From: Longimicrobiaceae bacterium
GTDB taxonomy: Bacteria; Gemmatimonadota; Gemmatimonadetes; Longimicrobiales; Longimicrobiaceae
DNA length: 23,758 nt
Direction of reading: 5' to 3'
Assembly (NCBI GenBank): GCA_030146875.1
Contig: JASLAX010000108.1
Location: 1 to 23,758, forward strand
In this document: positions 15,797 to 22,151 of the stretch, one piece after another
Layout of the letters: each line of letters begins with the position of its first letter
How positions within the stretch are numbered: the stretch's first letter is position 1
The notes under the pieces: model-generated
What the model saw: the letters and a program-made list of their open reading frames with translations, nothing else
Told to the model about the DNA's origin: nothing
Database searches by the model: none
Program-made: the position numbers and the translations under genes

Positions 15797-15815
15797 CCGG
15801 CCCACGAGGGGCCGG
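15797..15815 (+). other. Hairpin upstream of peptide gene 1
   Basis: CCGGCCC (15797-15803) pairs with GGGCCGG (15809-15815) across ACGAG. A second GC stem (CCCCGCC 15768-15774 with GGCGGGG 15777-15783) lies just before. Without a T-run these look like processing or attenuation structures rather than strong terminators. Confidence 0.4.
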
Positions 15816-15845
15816 CGACACACGATGCGAGCTGGAGAGAGCACG

Positions 15846-16019
15846 ATGAACGAGATGTCCCTGGACCGCATGGACGAGATCGCCGGCGGGCAGACCACCG
15901 GCAGCACGCTGTGCGGCGCGGCGTTCGCCACGGCGGCGGTCGGCGCCCTGGTCTTCGGGCCCCTGGCCTCCATCGGCACCCTGGCGCTGGGCTACGCCGT
16001 CTGCCGCGAGGCCGAGTAG
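15846..16019 (+). CDS. Double-glycine leader peptide 1 (bacteriocin-like precursor)
   Basis: A 57-aa precursor. The leader MNEMSLDRMDEIAGG has the acidic/hydrophobic pattern and terminal Gly-Gly that C39 peptidases cut. The 42-residue core starts QTTGSTLCGAAF, contains only two cysteines (core positions 8 and 38, 29 residues between) and is otherwise a small-residue-rich hydrophobic stretch of Ala, Gly, Val and Leu with a central GPLASIG turn, ending in CREAE. The ATG has GGAG upstream at good spacing. It is the first of three peptide genes after the exporter. It could be a disulfide-stapled helical hairpin or a lanthionine-forming substrate; no homology search was possible. Confidence 0.85.
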   Translation: MNEMSLDRMDEIAGGQTTGSTLCGAAFATAAVGALVFGPLASIGTLALGYAVCREAE

Positions 16020-16061
16020 GCGCACCAGATCACGGCGGCGCCCCACCGGCGCCACCGCACC

Positions 16062-16079
16062 GCGGCCCCACCGGGCCGC
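16062..16079 (+). other. Hairpin upstream of peptide gene 2
   Basis: GCGGCCC (16062-16068) pairs with GGGCCGC (16073-16079) across a CACC loop in the gap between peptide genes 1 and 2. No T-run follows. Confidence 0.4.
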
Positions 16080-16102
16080 ACTACACACTCCGGGAGAGCA
16101 CC

Positions 16103-16267
16103 ATGACCGAGATGAACGAGACCCAGATGGACGCCGTGGTCGGCGGCGAGGACTGCCTCACGGTGCTCGTCGCGACCACCACCATCGGCTTCTTCGGCGG
16201 CCCGCTGGGCCTGCTGGCGGGTGCGATCGTGGGGATCTCGTACTGCAAGGCCGTCGGCGAGATCTAG
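16103..16267 (+). CDS. Double-glycine leader peptide 2 (bacteriocin-like precursor)
   Basis: A 54-aa precursor. The leader MTEMNETQMDAVVGG shares MNETQMDAVVGGE exactly with peptide 3. The 39-residue core begins EDCLTVLVATTT, has a central GFFGGPLGLLAGAIVG glycine-rich hydrophobic stretch, and ends SYCKAVGEI. Its two cysteines (core 3 and 33) have 29 residues between them. Three consecutive Thr precede the Gly-rich part. The start is preceded by GGGAG. The core's GxxxG-like spacing resembles helix-packing segments of class II bacteriocins, a resemblance of pattern rather than shown homology. Confidence 0.88.
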   Translation: MTEMNETQMDAVVGGEDCLTVLVATTTIGFFGGPLGLLAGAIVGISYCKAVGEI

Positions 16268-16291
16268 AGCCGGCCGCGTACCTGCTTTCCC

Positions 16292-16322
16292 GAGGAAACT
16301 CGCGAGTCCGCGAGCGTTCCTC
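16292..16322 (+). other. Nested hairpin upstream of peptide gene 3
   Basis: GAGGAA (16292-16297) pairs with TTCCTC (16317-16322), and inside it CTCGCG (16299-16304) pairs with CGCGAG (16309-16314) around an AGTC loop. It lies in the 181-bp gap before peptide gene 3, which otherwise holds no gene. Confidence 0.45.
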
Positions 16323-16448
16323 GCCGGCGCCCCTTCCCGGGCGCCTGTACGAAGCCGCAGGCGGCCCCAACGGGGCGCCGACTCGGCCCCTCCGCGGCGG
16401 AGAGGCCACCTTTTCCGCACCACGAACCCCCTTTCAGGAGACACGACG

Positions 16449-16628
16449 ATGCAGAGCATGAACGAGACGCAGATGGACGCGGTGGTCGGCGGCGAGATCG
16501 ATCCGGACTGCCTGAGCTGGGCCGCGGGCGGGATGATCATCGGCTCCCTGGGCGGCTTCGCCGGCGCCCTGGGCGGCGCGATCATCGGCTACAGCGCCTG
16601 CTCGACCTACAAGGCCCTCACCGAGTAG
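16449..16628 (+). CDS. Double-glycine leader peptide 3 (bacteriocin-like precursor)
   Basis: A 59-aa precursor. The leader MQSMNETQMDAVVGG is followed by a 44-residue core beginning EIDPDCLSWAAGG, with repeated Gly-rich units (GGMIIGSLGGFAGALGG) and ending ACSTYKALTE. The cysteines are at core positions 6 and 36, again 29 residues apart. AGGAG precedes the ATG at normal spacing. The near-identical leader and a C-terminal Lys-Ala motif shared with peptide 2 show that these two arose by duplication, with diverged cores. A strong hairpin follows, ending the operon. Confidence 0.88.
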   Translation: MQSMNETQMDAVVGGEIDPDCLSWAAGGMIIGSLGGFAGALGGAIIGYSACSTYKALTE

Positions 16629-16638
16629 CGGTCGCTCG

Positions 16639-16672
16639 GCCCCTCGCGCCAGCCGACCCCGGCGCGAGGGGC
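16639..16672. terminator. Hairpin terminator between peptide gene 3 and mnmE
   Basis: GCCCCTCGCGCC (16639-16650) pairs perfectly with GGCGCGAGGGGC (16661-16672) around a 10-base loop, 11 bases after the peptide 3 stop. It separates convergent transcripts and may serve both. Confidence 0.75.
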
Positions 16673-16723
16673 ACCCCCGGGCCCGGCCACGCCGCGCCCG
16701 CCCGGCTCGTCTTCCTCTTCCCC

Positions 16724-18103
16724 CTACTTGCCCACGCAGAAGTCCCCGAACACGCGGTCCAGCACGTCGTCCGCGCTCACGGCGCCCACCAGCTCCTCCA
16801 GCGCCCCCGCGGCCGCGCGCAGGTGGGTGGCCGCCAGCTCCATCGGCAGCCCGTCGTCCATCCCCGCGACGAAGAGCGCGACCTCCGCCCGCGCGGCGCG
16901 CAGCGCCCGCGCCTGCCGCGCCCCCGTCACCAGCGGCGCCTCCCCCGGCTCGCCCAGGATGCCGCCGAACGCCCGCCGCAGCAGCGCCGCGCGGAGCTCG
17001 GGAATCCCCGTCCCCTCCACGGCGGAGACGACCACCGCCTCCCGCCCGCCCTCCGCCGTCCCGCCATCCGCCGGCGTGGGGGACGGCGCCAGGTCCGCCC
17101 GGGTGCGCACCAGGACGGTGCGGGCGGGGTCGCGCTCCGCCAGGAAGGCGCGCTCGTCGTCCTCCAGCGCCCGGCCCGCGGGGGCGCAGAACAGGACCAG
17201 ATCGGCCGCGGCCAGCCAGCGGCGCGCCACCTCGATCCCCATCCCCTCCACCCGGTCCGCCGTCTCGCGCAGCCCCGCGGTGTCCACCAGCCGGAAGGGG
17301 TAGCCGTCAACGGTGACGGAGGCCTCCAGCGCGTCGCGCGTGGTCCCCGGCACCTCGGTGACGATGGCGCGCTCCGTCCCCAGCAGCGCGTTGAAGAGCG
17401 AGGACTTGCCCGAGTTCGGCCGCCCCGCCAGGACGGTGACGGCGCCCTCGCGCAGCATCTCGCCCTCGGGGGCGGTGGCGAGCAGCGCGTCCAGGCGGCG
17501 GACGACGTCCTCCCCCGCCGCGCGCATCCGCGCCGGGGGGACGGGGGGCTCGTCCTCCTCCGGGAAGTCGATGGAGTACACCACCAGCGCCTCGGCGCGG
17601 ACGACGGCCTCGCGCAGCTCCCCCACGCGGCGGGAGAGGCCGCGCTCCATCTGGTTCACCGCGGCCCGGTGCAGGGCGCGCGAGCGGCCGTCGATCAGGT
17701 CCAGCACGGCCTCCGCCTGCAGCAGGTCCAGCTTGCCGTTCAGGTACGCGCGCCGGGTCAGCTCCCCCGGCTCGGCCGCGCGCGCCCCGGCGGCGAGCAG
17801 GGCGTCCAGCACGAGCTGCGGGCCCAGCAGGCCGCCATGGACGGAGAGCTCCACCAGGTCCTCGCCCGTGTACGACGCCGGGCCGGGGAAGACGGCGACC
17901 AAGCCCCGGTCCAGCAGCTCCCCGCTCTCGGGGTGGCGCAGCGCGGCCAGGCGGGAGACGCGGGGCGGCGCGGGCTCCGCCAGCCCGGGGGCGACGGCGC
18001 GCAGCACGCCCAGCGCCCCCGGCCCGGAGACGCGCAGCAGGGCGATGGCGCCCCGGCCCGGCGGGGTGGCCACCGCGGCGACGGTGTCGGAGAAGAGGTC
18101 CAT
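16724..18103 (-). CDS. mnmE: tRNA modification GTPase MnmE (TrmE)
   Basis: A 459-aa MnmE, partner of MnmG in wobble-uridine modification. An N-terminal tetrahydrofolate-binding domain (TPPGRGAIALLRVSGPGA; ASYTGEDLVELSVHGG) leads to the helical domain with an inserted G domain: GRPNSGKSS (227-235), PGTTRDALE (252-260), DTAG (274-277), and the C-terminal FCVGK with the catalytic Cys of the family. The G4 motif usually reading NKxD appears here as TRAD (334-337). ATG 18103 (MDLFSDTVAAVATPPGRG) is the family start; the open frame extends to 18169 but adds unrelated residues. The gene lies 4.0 kb from yidC and 7.4 kb from mnmG, with plus-strand genes in between. Confidence 0.95.
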   Translation of the reverse strand: MDLFSDTVAAVATPPGRGAIALLRVSGPGALGVLRAVAPGLAEPAPPRVSRLAALRHPESGELLDRGLVAVFPGPASYTGEDLVELSVHGGLLGPQLVLDALLAAGARAAEPGELTRRAYLNGKLDLLQAEAVLDLIDGRSRALHRAAVNQMERGLSRRVGELREAVVRAEALVVYSIDFPEEDEPPVPPARMRAAGEDVVRRLDALLATAPEGEMLREGAVTVLAGRPNSGKSSLFNALLGTERAIVTEVPGTTRDALEASVTVDGYPFRLVDTAGLRETADRVEGMGIEVARRWLAAADLVLFCAPAGRALEDDERAFLAERDPARTVLVRTRADLAPSPTPADGGTAEGGREAVVVSAVEGTGIPELRAALLRRAFGGILGEPGEAPLVTGARQARALRAARAEVALFVAGMDDGLPMELAATHLRAAAGALEELVGAVSADDVLDRVFGDFCVGK

Positions 18104-18162
18104 CCCCGGAGAATGGCCGGGCGGCTCCCCGGCGGCAAGCGGCGGCCCTCTGGCGCCGTGAC

Positions 18163-18191
18163 TTGACACGGCCGGGGCCGGGGCCGACCTT
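18163..18191 (+). promoter_or_regulatory. Candidate promoter for the CHAT/peptide operon
   Basis: A perfect TTGACA (18163-18168) is followed after 17 bases by GACCTT (18186-18191), a poor match to the usual -10. It lies in the divergent region between mnmE and the first gene of the plus-strand operon, about 90 bases before that start. Confidence 0.4.
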
Positions 18192-18282
18192 GCGGGGGAG
18201 CGCCCTCCGTTCCCTCCGCGCCACCCTTCGGCGAGATGCTCCCTGCCCCCCGTACCGCTCCGCGACGCGCTGGAGGACCCGC

Positions 18283-18546
18283 GTGAGCCCCCTGGCGGGG
18301 GCCGTGGGCATCGGGCTGGCGTGGGGCTGGCTCGCCGCGCTGGCCGTGGGCCGTTCGCCGCGGCGCGGAAGGGCCGTCGTGGCCCTCGCGTTCTCGTCGG
18401 CTCTCGTCGCGGCCTCGGCCTGGTGGCTGGCGGGCGACCCGCGCGCCGCGGCCGCGCTCTCCGCCGCCTCGCTCCTCTCGGCCTGGGCGCACCTCACCTG
18501 GCTCCGCTCCCTCGCCCGTCCCGCTCATCCCGGAGAGATCCCATGA
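18283..18546 (+). CDS. Small membrane protein, first gene of the CHAT operon
   Basis: An 87-aa hydrophobic protein with three likely membrane segments: about 4-22 (LAGAVGIGLAWGWLAALAV), 31-49 and 55-72, with an Arg-rich loop (GRSPRRGR) between the first two. GTG 18283 is chosen because TGGAGGAC lies at ideal spacing; the longer frame from 18163 would start at the promoter. Its TGA overlaps the ATG of the next gene (ATGA, 18543-18546), so translation is coupled. No family recognised. It may help form a membrane complex with the next protein. Confidence 0.65.
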   Translation: MSPLAGAVGIGLAWGWLAALAVGRSPRRGRAVVALAFSSALVAASAWWLAGDPRAAAALSAASLLSAWAHLTWLRSLARPAHPGEIP

Positions 18547-19037
18547 TCCAAGCGACCACCGCGGCCGTGGCCACGTCCGACCTGCAGCTCGGGGGCGCCT
18601 TCGCGTTCGGCTACTTGATCGGGTGGTACGTCTACTACGTGAACCGCTACCGCACGGGCGACGTGCAGATCTCCGACATCACCACCGTGCTGGGGGTGAT
18701 CGGCGGGGGCGCGGTGCTGGCGCTGTTCGACGCCAAGACGGACCTGTTCGGCGCCTACGGGATCGGCCTGGCGACCGGGTTCTTCTCGTACTTCCTGGTG
18801 CTCATCGTGCTGGTGGGCGTGTCGAAGAACTTCGACGCCGACTGGTTCCTGGACGGGCGCCGCGTCCGACCGCTGGAGCCATACTACATCCCCGAGGGGA
18901 CCCGTCCCACCATCACGCCCATGAGCCACGGCGAGGACGCCCGCGGGTACGGCGGCACCGGCGGATCGCACCGGGGCCCCGGTGGCGGAGACGACGGCGG
19001 AGCGGGCGGGGGAGGGAGGACGCCGGTCCGTGGCTGA
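18543..19037 (+). CDS. Membrane protein of the CHAT operon, function unknown
   Basis: A 164-aa protein with three membrane segments: about 17-35 (GAFAFGYLIGWYVYYV), 47-63 (VLGVIGGGAVLALF) and 72-94 (GIGLATGFFSYFLVLIVLVG). These are followed by a cytoplasmic or periplasmic stretch (FDADWFLDGRRVRPLEPYYI) and a Gly-rich disordered tail. It is coupled to the upstream gene by a 4-base overlap and overlaps the CHAT gene start by 8 bases (GTGGCTGA). Such tight packing implies a shared complex or dose-linked function with the protease. I recognise no family. Confidence 0.8.
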   Translation: MIQATTAAVATSDLQLGGAFAFGYLIGWYVYYVNRYRTGDVQISDITTVLGVIGGGAVLALFDAKTDLFGAYGIGLATGFFSYFLVLIVLVGVSKNFDADWFLDGRRVRPLEPYYIPEGTRPTITPMSHGEDARGYGGTGGSHRGPGGGDDGGAGGGGRTPVRG

Positions 19038-21795
19038 CCAGGAGCGGGTGTTCGAGAGGCTCGACGAGATCCTGCGCGGGCTGGAGAGGGCGCCGGGGCG
19101 GGAGTGGCTGGCGGTGGCGGCCTCGCTCCTCGAGCTGCTGCCCGAGGCACTGTGGGACGACGCGGTCGCGCTCGCGCAGCGGGCCGCGGGCCGCGCGCGG
19201 GAGGAGGAGGACGCGCGGGCGGTCGCGGCGTTCCTCGCCGCCCTGCTCCCGTGCCTGCCCCGGAACCGCATGCTCGACCTGATGGACGCGCTGGTCGAGC
19301 GCGCCCCCGCGGTGGACGCCCACCTCTGCGCGACGGACGACCGGTACGTGGAGACGGGCCTCCCCACGCCCGCCCGCCCCGAGACGCGGGAGGGGAACGA
19401 GATCGAGGCGCTGCTCGGCCGGCTGGACGCGCTGGCGGCCACGCGCTTCCTGGAGCACTTCCTGGCCGCCACCACGGGGCGCTTCGCCACCGTGGGCGCG
19501 AGCCGCCCGCCGCCGAAGACGGAGGCGCCCCGCCCCTCCGACGTGTCGCGGATGTCCTCCCCGGGCCCGATGCCGCTCCCGATGCCCGCTCCCGAGCCCG
19601 ACCCGATCCCGCCGCCCAGCCCCTTCCCCACGTCGAACGGCGCGGAGGGAGGCTACGGCCGCGGGCAGGGGCTCGGCTCTTCCCCCGGTGGGGGCGGAGG
19701 AGGAGGCGCGACCGGCTCCGCGTCCGGAGGAGGAGGAGGTGGCGGTGGATATGGCACCGGAGGCGCCTCGTCCGATGGCGGCGGCGGGTCCGGCGCCGAA
19801 GCGCCGGCGCCCACGCCCCCTCCGCCCGCCCCCCCGGAGCCGCCGCGGCGCCGCGAGCGCGTCACCATCGACCTGGGGAACGTAGAGTACGAGTCGCCCG
19901 GCTGGACGACGCACGCGCGCCGCCCCGATGCGTTCGACGTCCAGGACGGCGCGCCGCCGGAGACGGGGGAGGTGGCGATGGAGGACGACGGCCGCCCCGA
20001 GCGGCTCCCGGTGCATCAGCGCGAGGTGGGCACCGGCTTCTCCCGCGCCGACCGGCCGGCCGAGGACCTGGACCCGCACCTCCCGCTGGAGCCGGGGATC
20101 GCCCACCTCTTCTGGATCCAGGTGGGGCGGCGGGCGGAGCGCTCGATCGAGGCGACGCACGCCCCGCTGCCGGTGGAGCACCTTCCCCGCTTCGCGCGCC
20201 TCACCGTGGCCCTCTTCCCGCTGGGCACGGGCGGCCCGCGACCGCGCCCCGGATGCGAGACGGGGGAGTGGACGCTGCGCGACGACGGCACGGTCGACGT
20301 CGTGCGCCAGCCGGGGCGGGCGGAGGGCGACTCGGCGGGCGGGATCCGCCTGCGCTTTCCGCTGGAGGGCGTGGCGGAGGGGCGGCACCGCCTGCGCTGC
20401 TCCATCTACCACGGCAACACGCTGGTCCAGTCGCGGATGGTGGAGGTGGAGGTGGACGGGGCGGCCGCGCCGGAGCGGCGTGAAGAGCCGGCGCTGCGCT
20501 CCACGATCGACTACAACCTCTCCGCCTCGCTCGGGGTGGGGATGCTGGAGCGGATGGAGCACCGCCTGAGCGTGATGCTGAACCAGTCGGCGGAGGGGAC
20601 GCACGGCTTCACCTTCAAGGGCGACTCCGACTTCGTCTCCCAGGCGGAGCTGGACGGCCAGCAGCTCCAGGACGCGATCGGCCGCGCGCGCGGGGCCATG
20701 CGGCAGGTGGCGTGGGGCGCGCGCGATCCCTGGCAGTCGGGCCAGCACCACTACCGCTACGCCGACGGCGCGCTGGACCTGGAGCGCCTGACCGGCGACC
20801 TGGCGCAGCTCGCGTTCGCGGGCTTCTCGCTCTGGGACGCCATCGTCAACGGCCTCGCCGGCGGGAGCGCCCGGGCCGACGAGCTGCTGGGGCTGATGCG
20901 GAAGCCGGGGACGGTGCAGGTCGCCACCAAGCGCGGCGCCCGCCACCTGGTGCCCGCCGCCCTGTTCTACGACCGGCCGGCGCTGGAGATCGGCGCGCCG
21001 GCGAGCGCTCGCTTCACCCTCTGCCCGGAGCTGCGGAGCGCGCTGGAGAACGGGACGCCGCTCGCGGGCATCCGCTGCTTCGCGGGCGACTGCCCCAGCG
21101 CCGAGGAGCCGCGCGTGGTCTGCGCCAGCGGCTTCTGGGGCTTCCGCCACGCGCTGGGCATGCCCGTCTCGGTGGGGGACGGCGACGACGCCGCCGCGGA
21201 GACGGGGCTGGTGGGGAACCCCAGCGTGGCGATGGCCGTGTACCGCGACTTCGCCGAGCGCGCGGGCCACGAGAAGCGGCTGAAGGCGCTGCGCGCCGGA
21301 CTGGACTGGGAGTACGCCGACACCTACGACGACACGCTGGGCCTGCTGCGCGGCACCCGGGCGGAGGTCGTCTACTTCTACTGCCACGGCGGGCTGCAGG
21401 GCGGCGTACCCTACCTGGCCGTGGGCGGCGAGGGGGAGGGCATCCTGCGGCGCGAGGCGTTCCGCCGCGGCATCCGCTGGAGCGACCCCCGCCCGCTGGT
21501 CTTCGTGAACGGCTGCCACACCGTGGCGGTGGAGCCGGAGAACGCCTTCGAGCTGGTGAGCGGGATGGTGGAGAACGCCCGCGCCGCCGGGGTGATGGGC
21601 ACCGAGATCACCGTCTTCGAGCCGCTGGCCTGCGCGTTCGGCGAGGCCTTCCTGGCCCGCTTCCTGGCCGGTGACCCGCTGGGCGAGGCGACCCGCGCCG
21701 CCCGGCTCTCGCTGCTCGCCCAGGGCAACCCGCTGGGGCTCGTCTACGTGCCCTTCGGCCTGGCCGCCCTGCGCCTGGCCGCCACCGGCAGTTGA
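19030..21795 (+). CDS. CHAT-domain cysteine protease with N-terminal helical and beta-sandwich-like domains
   Basis: A 921-aa protein. Residues 1-150 are helical (ERVFERLDEILRGLERAP onward) and could be an adaptor-type domain. Residues about 163-272 are a Pro/Gly-rich linker with a GGGGGG tract. Residues about 272-480 look beta-rich (RERVTIDLGNVEYES; HLFWIQVGRR; VEVEVDG). A helical connector (490-600) precedes the CHAT domain (about 610-915), beginning with HLVPAALFYDRPALEI. The caspase-like dyad is His786 (YFYCHGGLQGG) and Cys829 (VFVNGCHTVAVEP), 43 residues apart. CHAT proteases such as separase-like and Craspase enzymes cut partner proteins on a trigger; here two membrane proteins precede it and a double-glycine peptide follows. 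GTG 19030 overlaps the upstream stop; GTG 18982 is an in-frame alternative without a ribosome site. The substrate is unknown. Confidence 0.88.
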   Translation: MADQERVFERLDEILRGLERAPGREWLAVAASLLELLPEALWDDAVALAQRAAGRAREEEDARAVAAFLAALLPCLPRNRMLDLMDALVERAPAVDAHLCATDDRYVETGLPTPARPETREGNEIEALLGRLDALAATRFLEHFLAATTGRFATVGASRPPPKTEAPRPSDVSRMSSPGPMPLPMPAPEPDPIPPPSPFPTSNGAEGGYGRGQGLGSSPGGGGGGGATGSASGGGGGGGGYGTGGASSDGGGGSGAEAPAPTPPPPAPPEPPRRRERVTIDLGNVEYESPGWTTHARRPDAFDVQDGAPPETGEVAMEDDGRPERLPVHQREVGTGFSRADRPAEDLDPHLPLEPGIAHLFWIQVGRRAERSIEATHAPLPVEHLPRFARLTVALFPLGTGGPRPRPGCETGEWTLRDDGTVDVVRQPGRAEGDSAGGIRLRFPLEGVAEGRHRLRCSIYHGNTLVQSRMVEVEVDGAAAPERREEPALRSTIDYNLSASLGVGMLERMEHRLSVMLNQSAEGTHGFTFKGDSDFVSQAELDGQQLQDAIGRARGAMRQVAWGARDPWQSGQHHYRYADGALDLERLTGDLAQLAFAGFSLWDAIVNGLAGGSARADELLGLMRKPGTVQVATKRGARHLVPAALFYDRPALEIGAPASARFTLCPELRSALENGTPLAGIRCFAGDCPSAEEPRVVCASGFWGFRHALGMPVSVGDGDDAAAETGLVGNPSVAMAVYRDFAERAGHEKRLKALRAGLDWEYADTYDDTLGLLRGTRAEVVYFYCHGGLQGGVPYLAVGGEGEGILRREAFRRGIRWSDPRPLVFVNGCHTVAVEPENAFELVSGMVENARAAGVMGTEITVFEPLACAFGEAFLARFLAGDPLGEATRAARLSLLAQGNPLGLVYVPFGLAALRLAATGS

Positions 21796-21875
21796 CCGCG
21801 CAGGCGGTGGGCGACGCCTGAGGACGGGCAGCGATCCACCTCCGCCCCCGGCGCCTTTCCGGCTCCGGGGTCCAC

Positions 21876-21897
21876 CGGCGCGCGGACCCGCGCGCCG
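21876..21897 (+). other. Hairpin between the CHAT gene and peptide 4
   Basis: CGGCGCGCG (21876-21884) pairs with CGCGCGCCG (21889-21897) around GACC and is followed by TTCCTTCC. It could be a leaky terminator or a processing site controlling protease-to-peptide ratio. Confidence 0.5.
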
Positions 21898-21925
21898 TTC
21901 CTTCCCACACACCCGAGGGGGACCC

Positions 21926-22075
21926 GTGAAGGACTTGACGCAGGCGCAGCAGGACTCGTTGCAGGGCGGGCTGACGGCGGAGTGCAGCACCGCCATCGGC
22001 TCGGCGGTGCAGTGGGCTTCGCTCGGGCCGATCGGCGGCGTGGTCGGCATCTACCTGGTGGTCACCTCCTGCTGA
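21926..22075 (+). CDS. Double-glycine leader peptide 4, in the CHAT locus
   Basis: A 49-aa peptide starting at GTG 21926, with GAGGGGG upstream. The leader MKDLTQAQQDSLQGG differs from the other three (Gln-rich, not acidic) but ends in Gly-Gly. The 34-residue core starts LTAECSTAIGSAVQW, has a GPIGGVVGIYLVV hydrophobic Gly-containing stretch, and ends TSC. It has only two cysteines (core 5 and 34, 28 residues between), nearly matching the 29-residue spacing of the peptides 6 kb away. It lies 130 bases after the CHAT gene and is followed by a strong terminator. It may be a CHAT substrate, a bacteriocin exported by the C39 transporter, or both. Confidence 0.8.
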   Translation: MKDLTQAQQDSLQGGLTAECSTAIGSAVQWASLGPIGGVVGIYLVVTSC

Positions 22076-22086
22076 GGCGGCCCTGA

Positions 22087-22139
22087 CGGAACGACGGAGG
22101 GCCCGCCCCCACGCCGGGGACGGGCCCTCTGTCGTTCCG
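22087..22139. terminator. Bidirectional terminator between peptide 4 and yidC
   Basis: CGGAACGAC (22087-22095) pairs with GTCGTTCCG (22131-22139), and GAGGGCCCG (22097-22105) with CGGGCCCTC (22121-22129); the one intervening pair is G-T. The 19-bp stem closes a 15-base loop between two convergent genes. Confidence 0.85.
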
Positions 22140-22151
22140 CCGCGGGGGGCG

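Noticed and set aside
18913..22050. A 1045-codon minus-strand open frame antisense to the CHAT gene
   Set aside because: It has Ala/Gly/Arg/His shadow composition, no motifs, and spans the well-supported CHAT coding frame.
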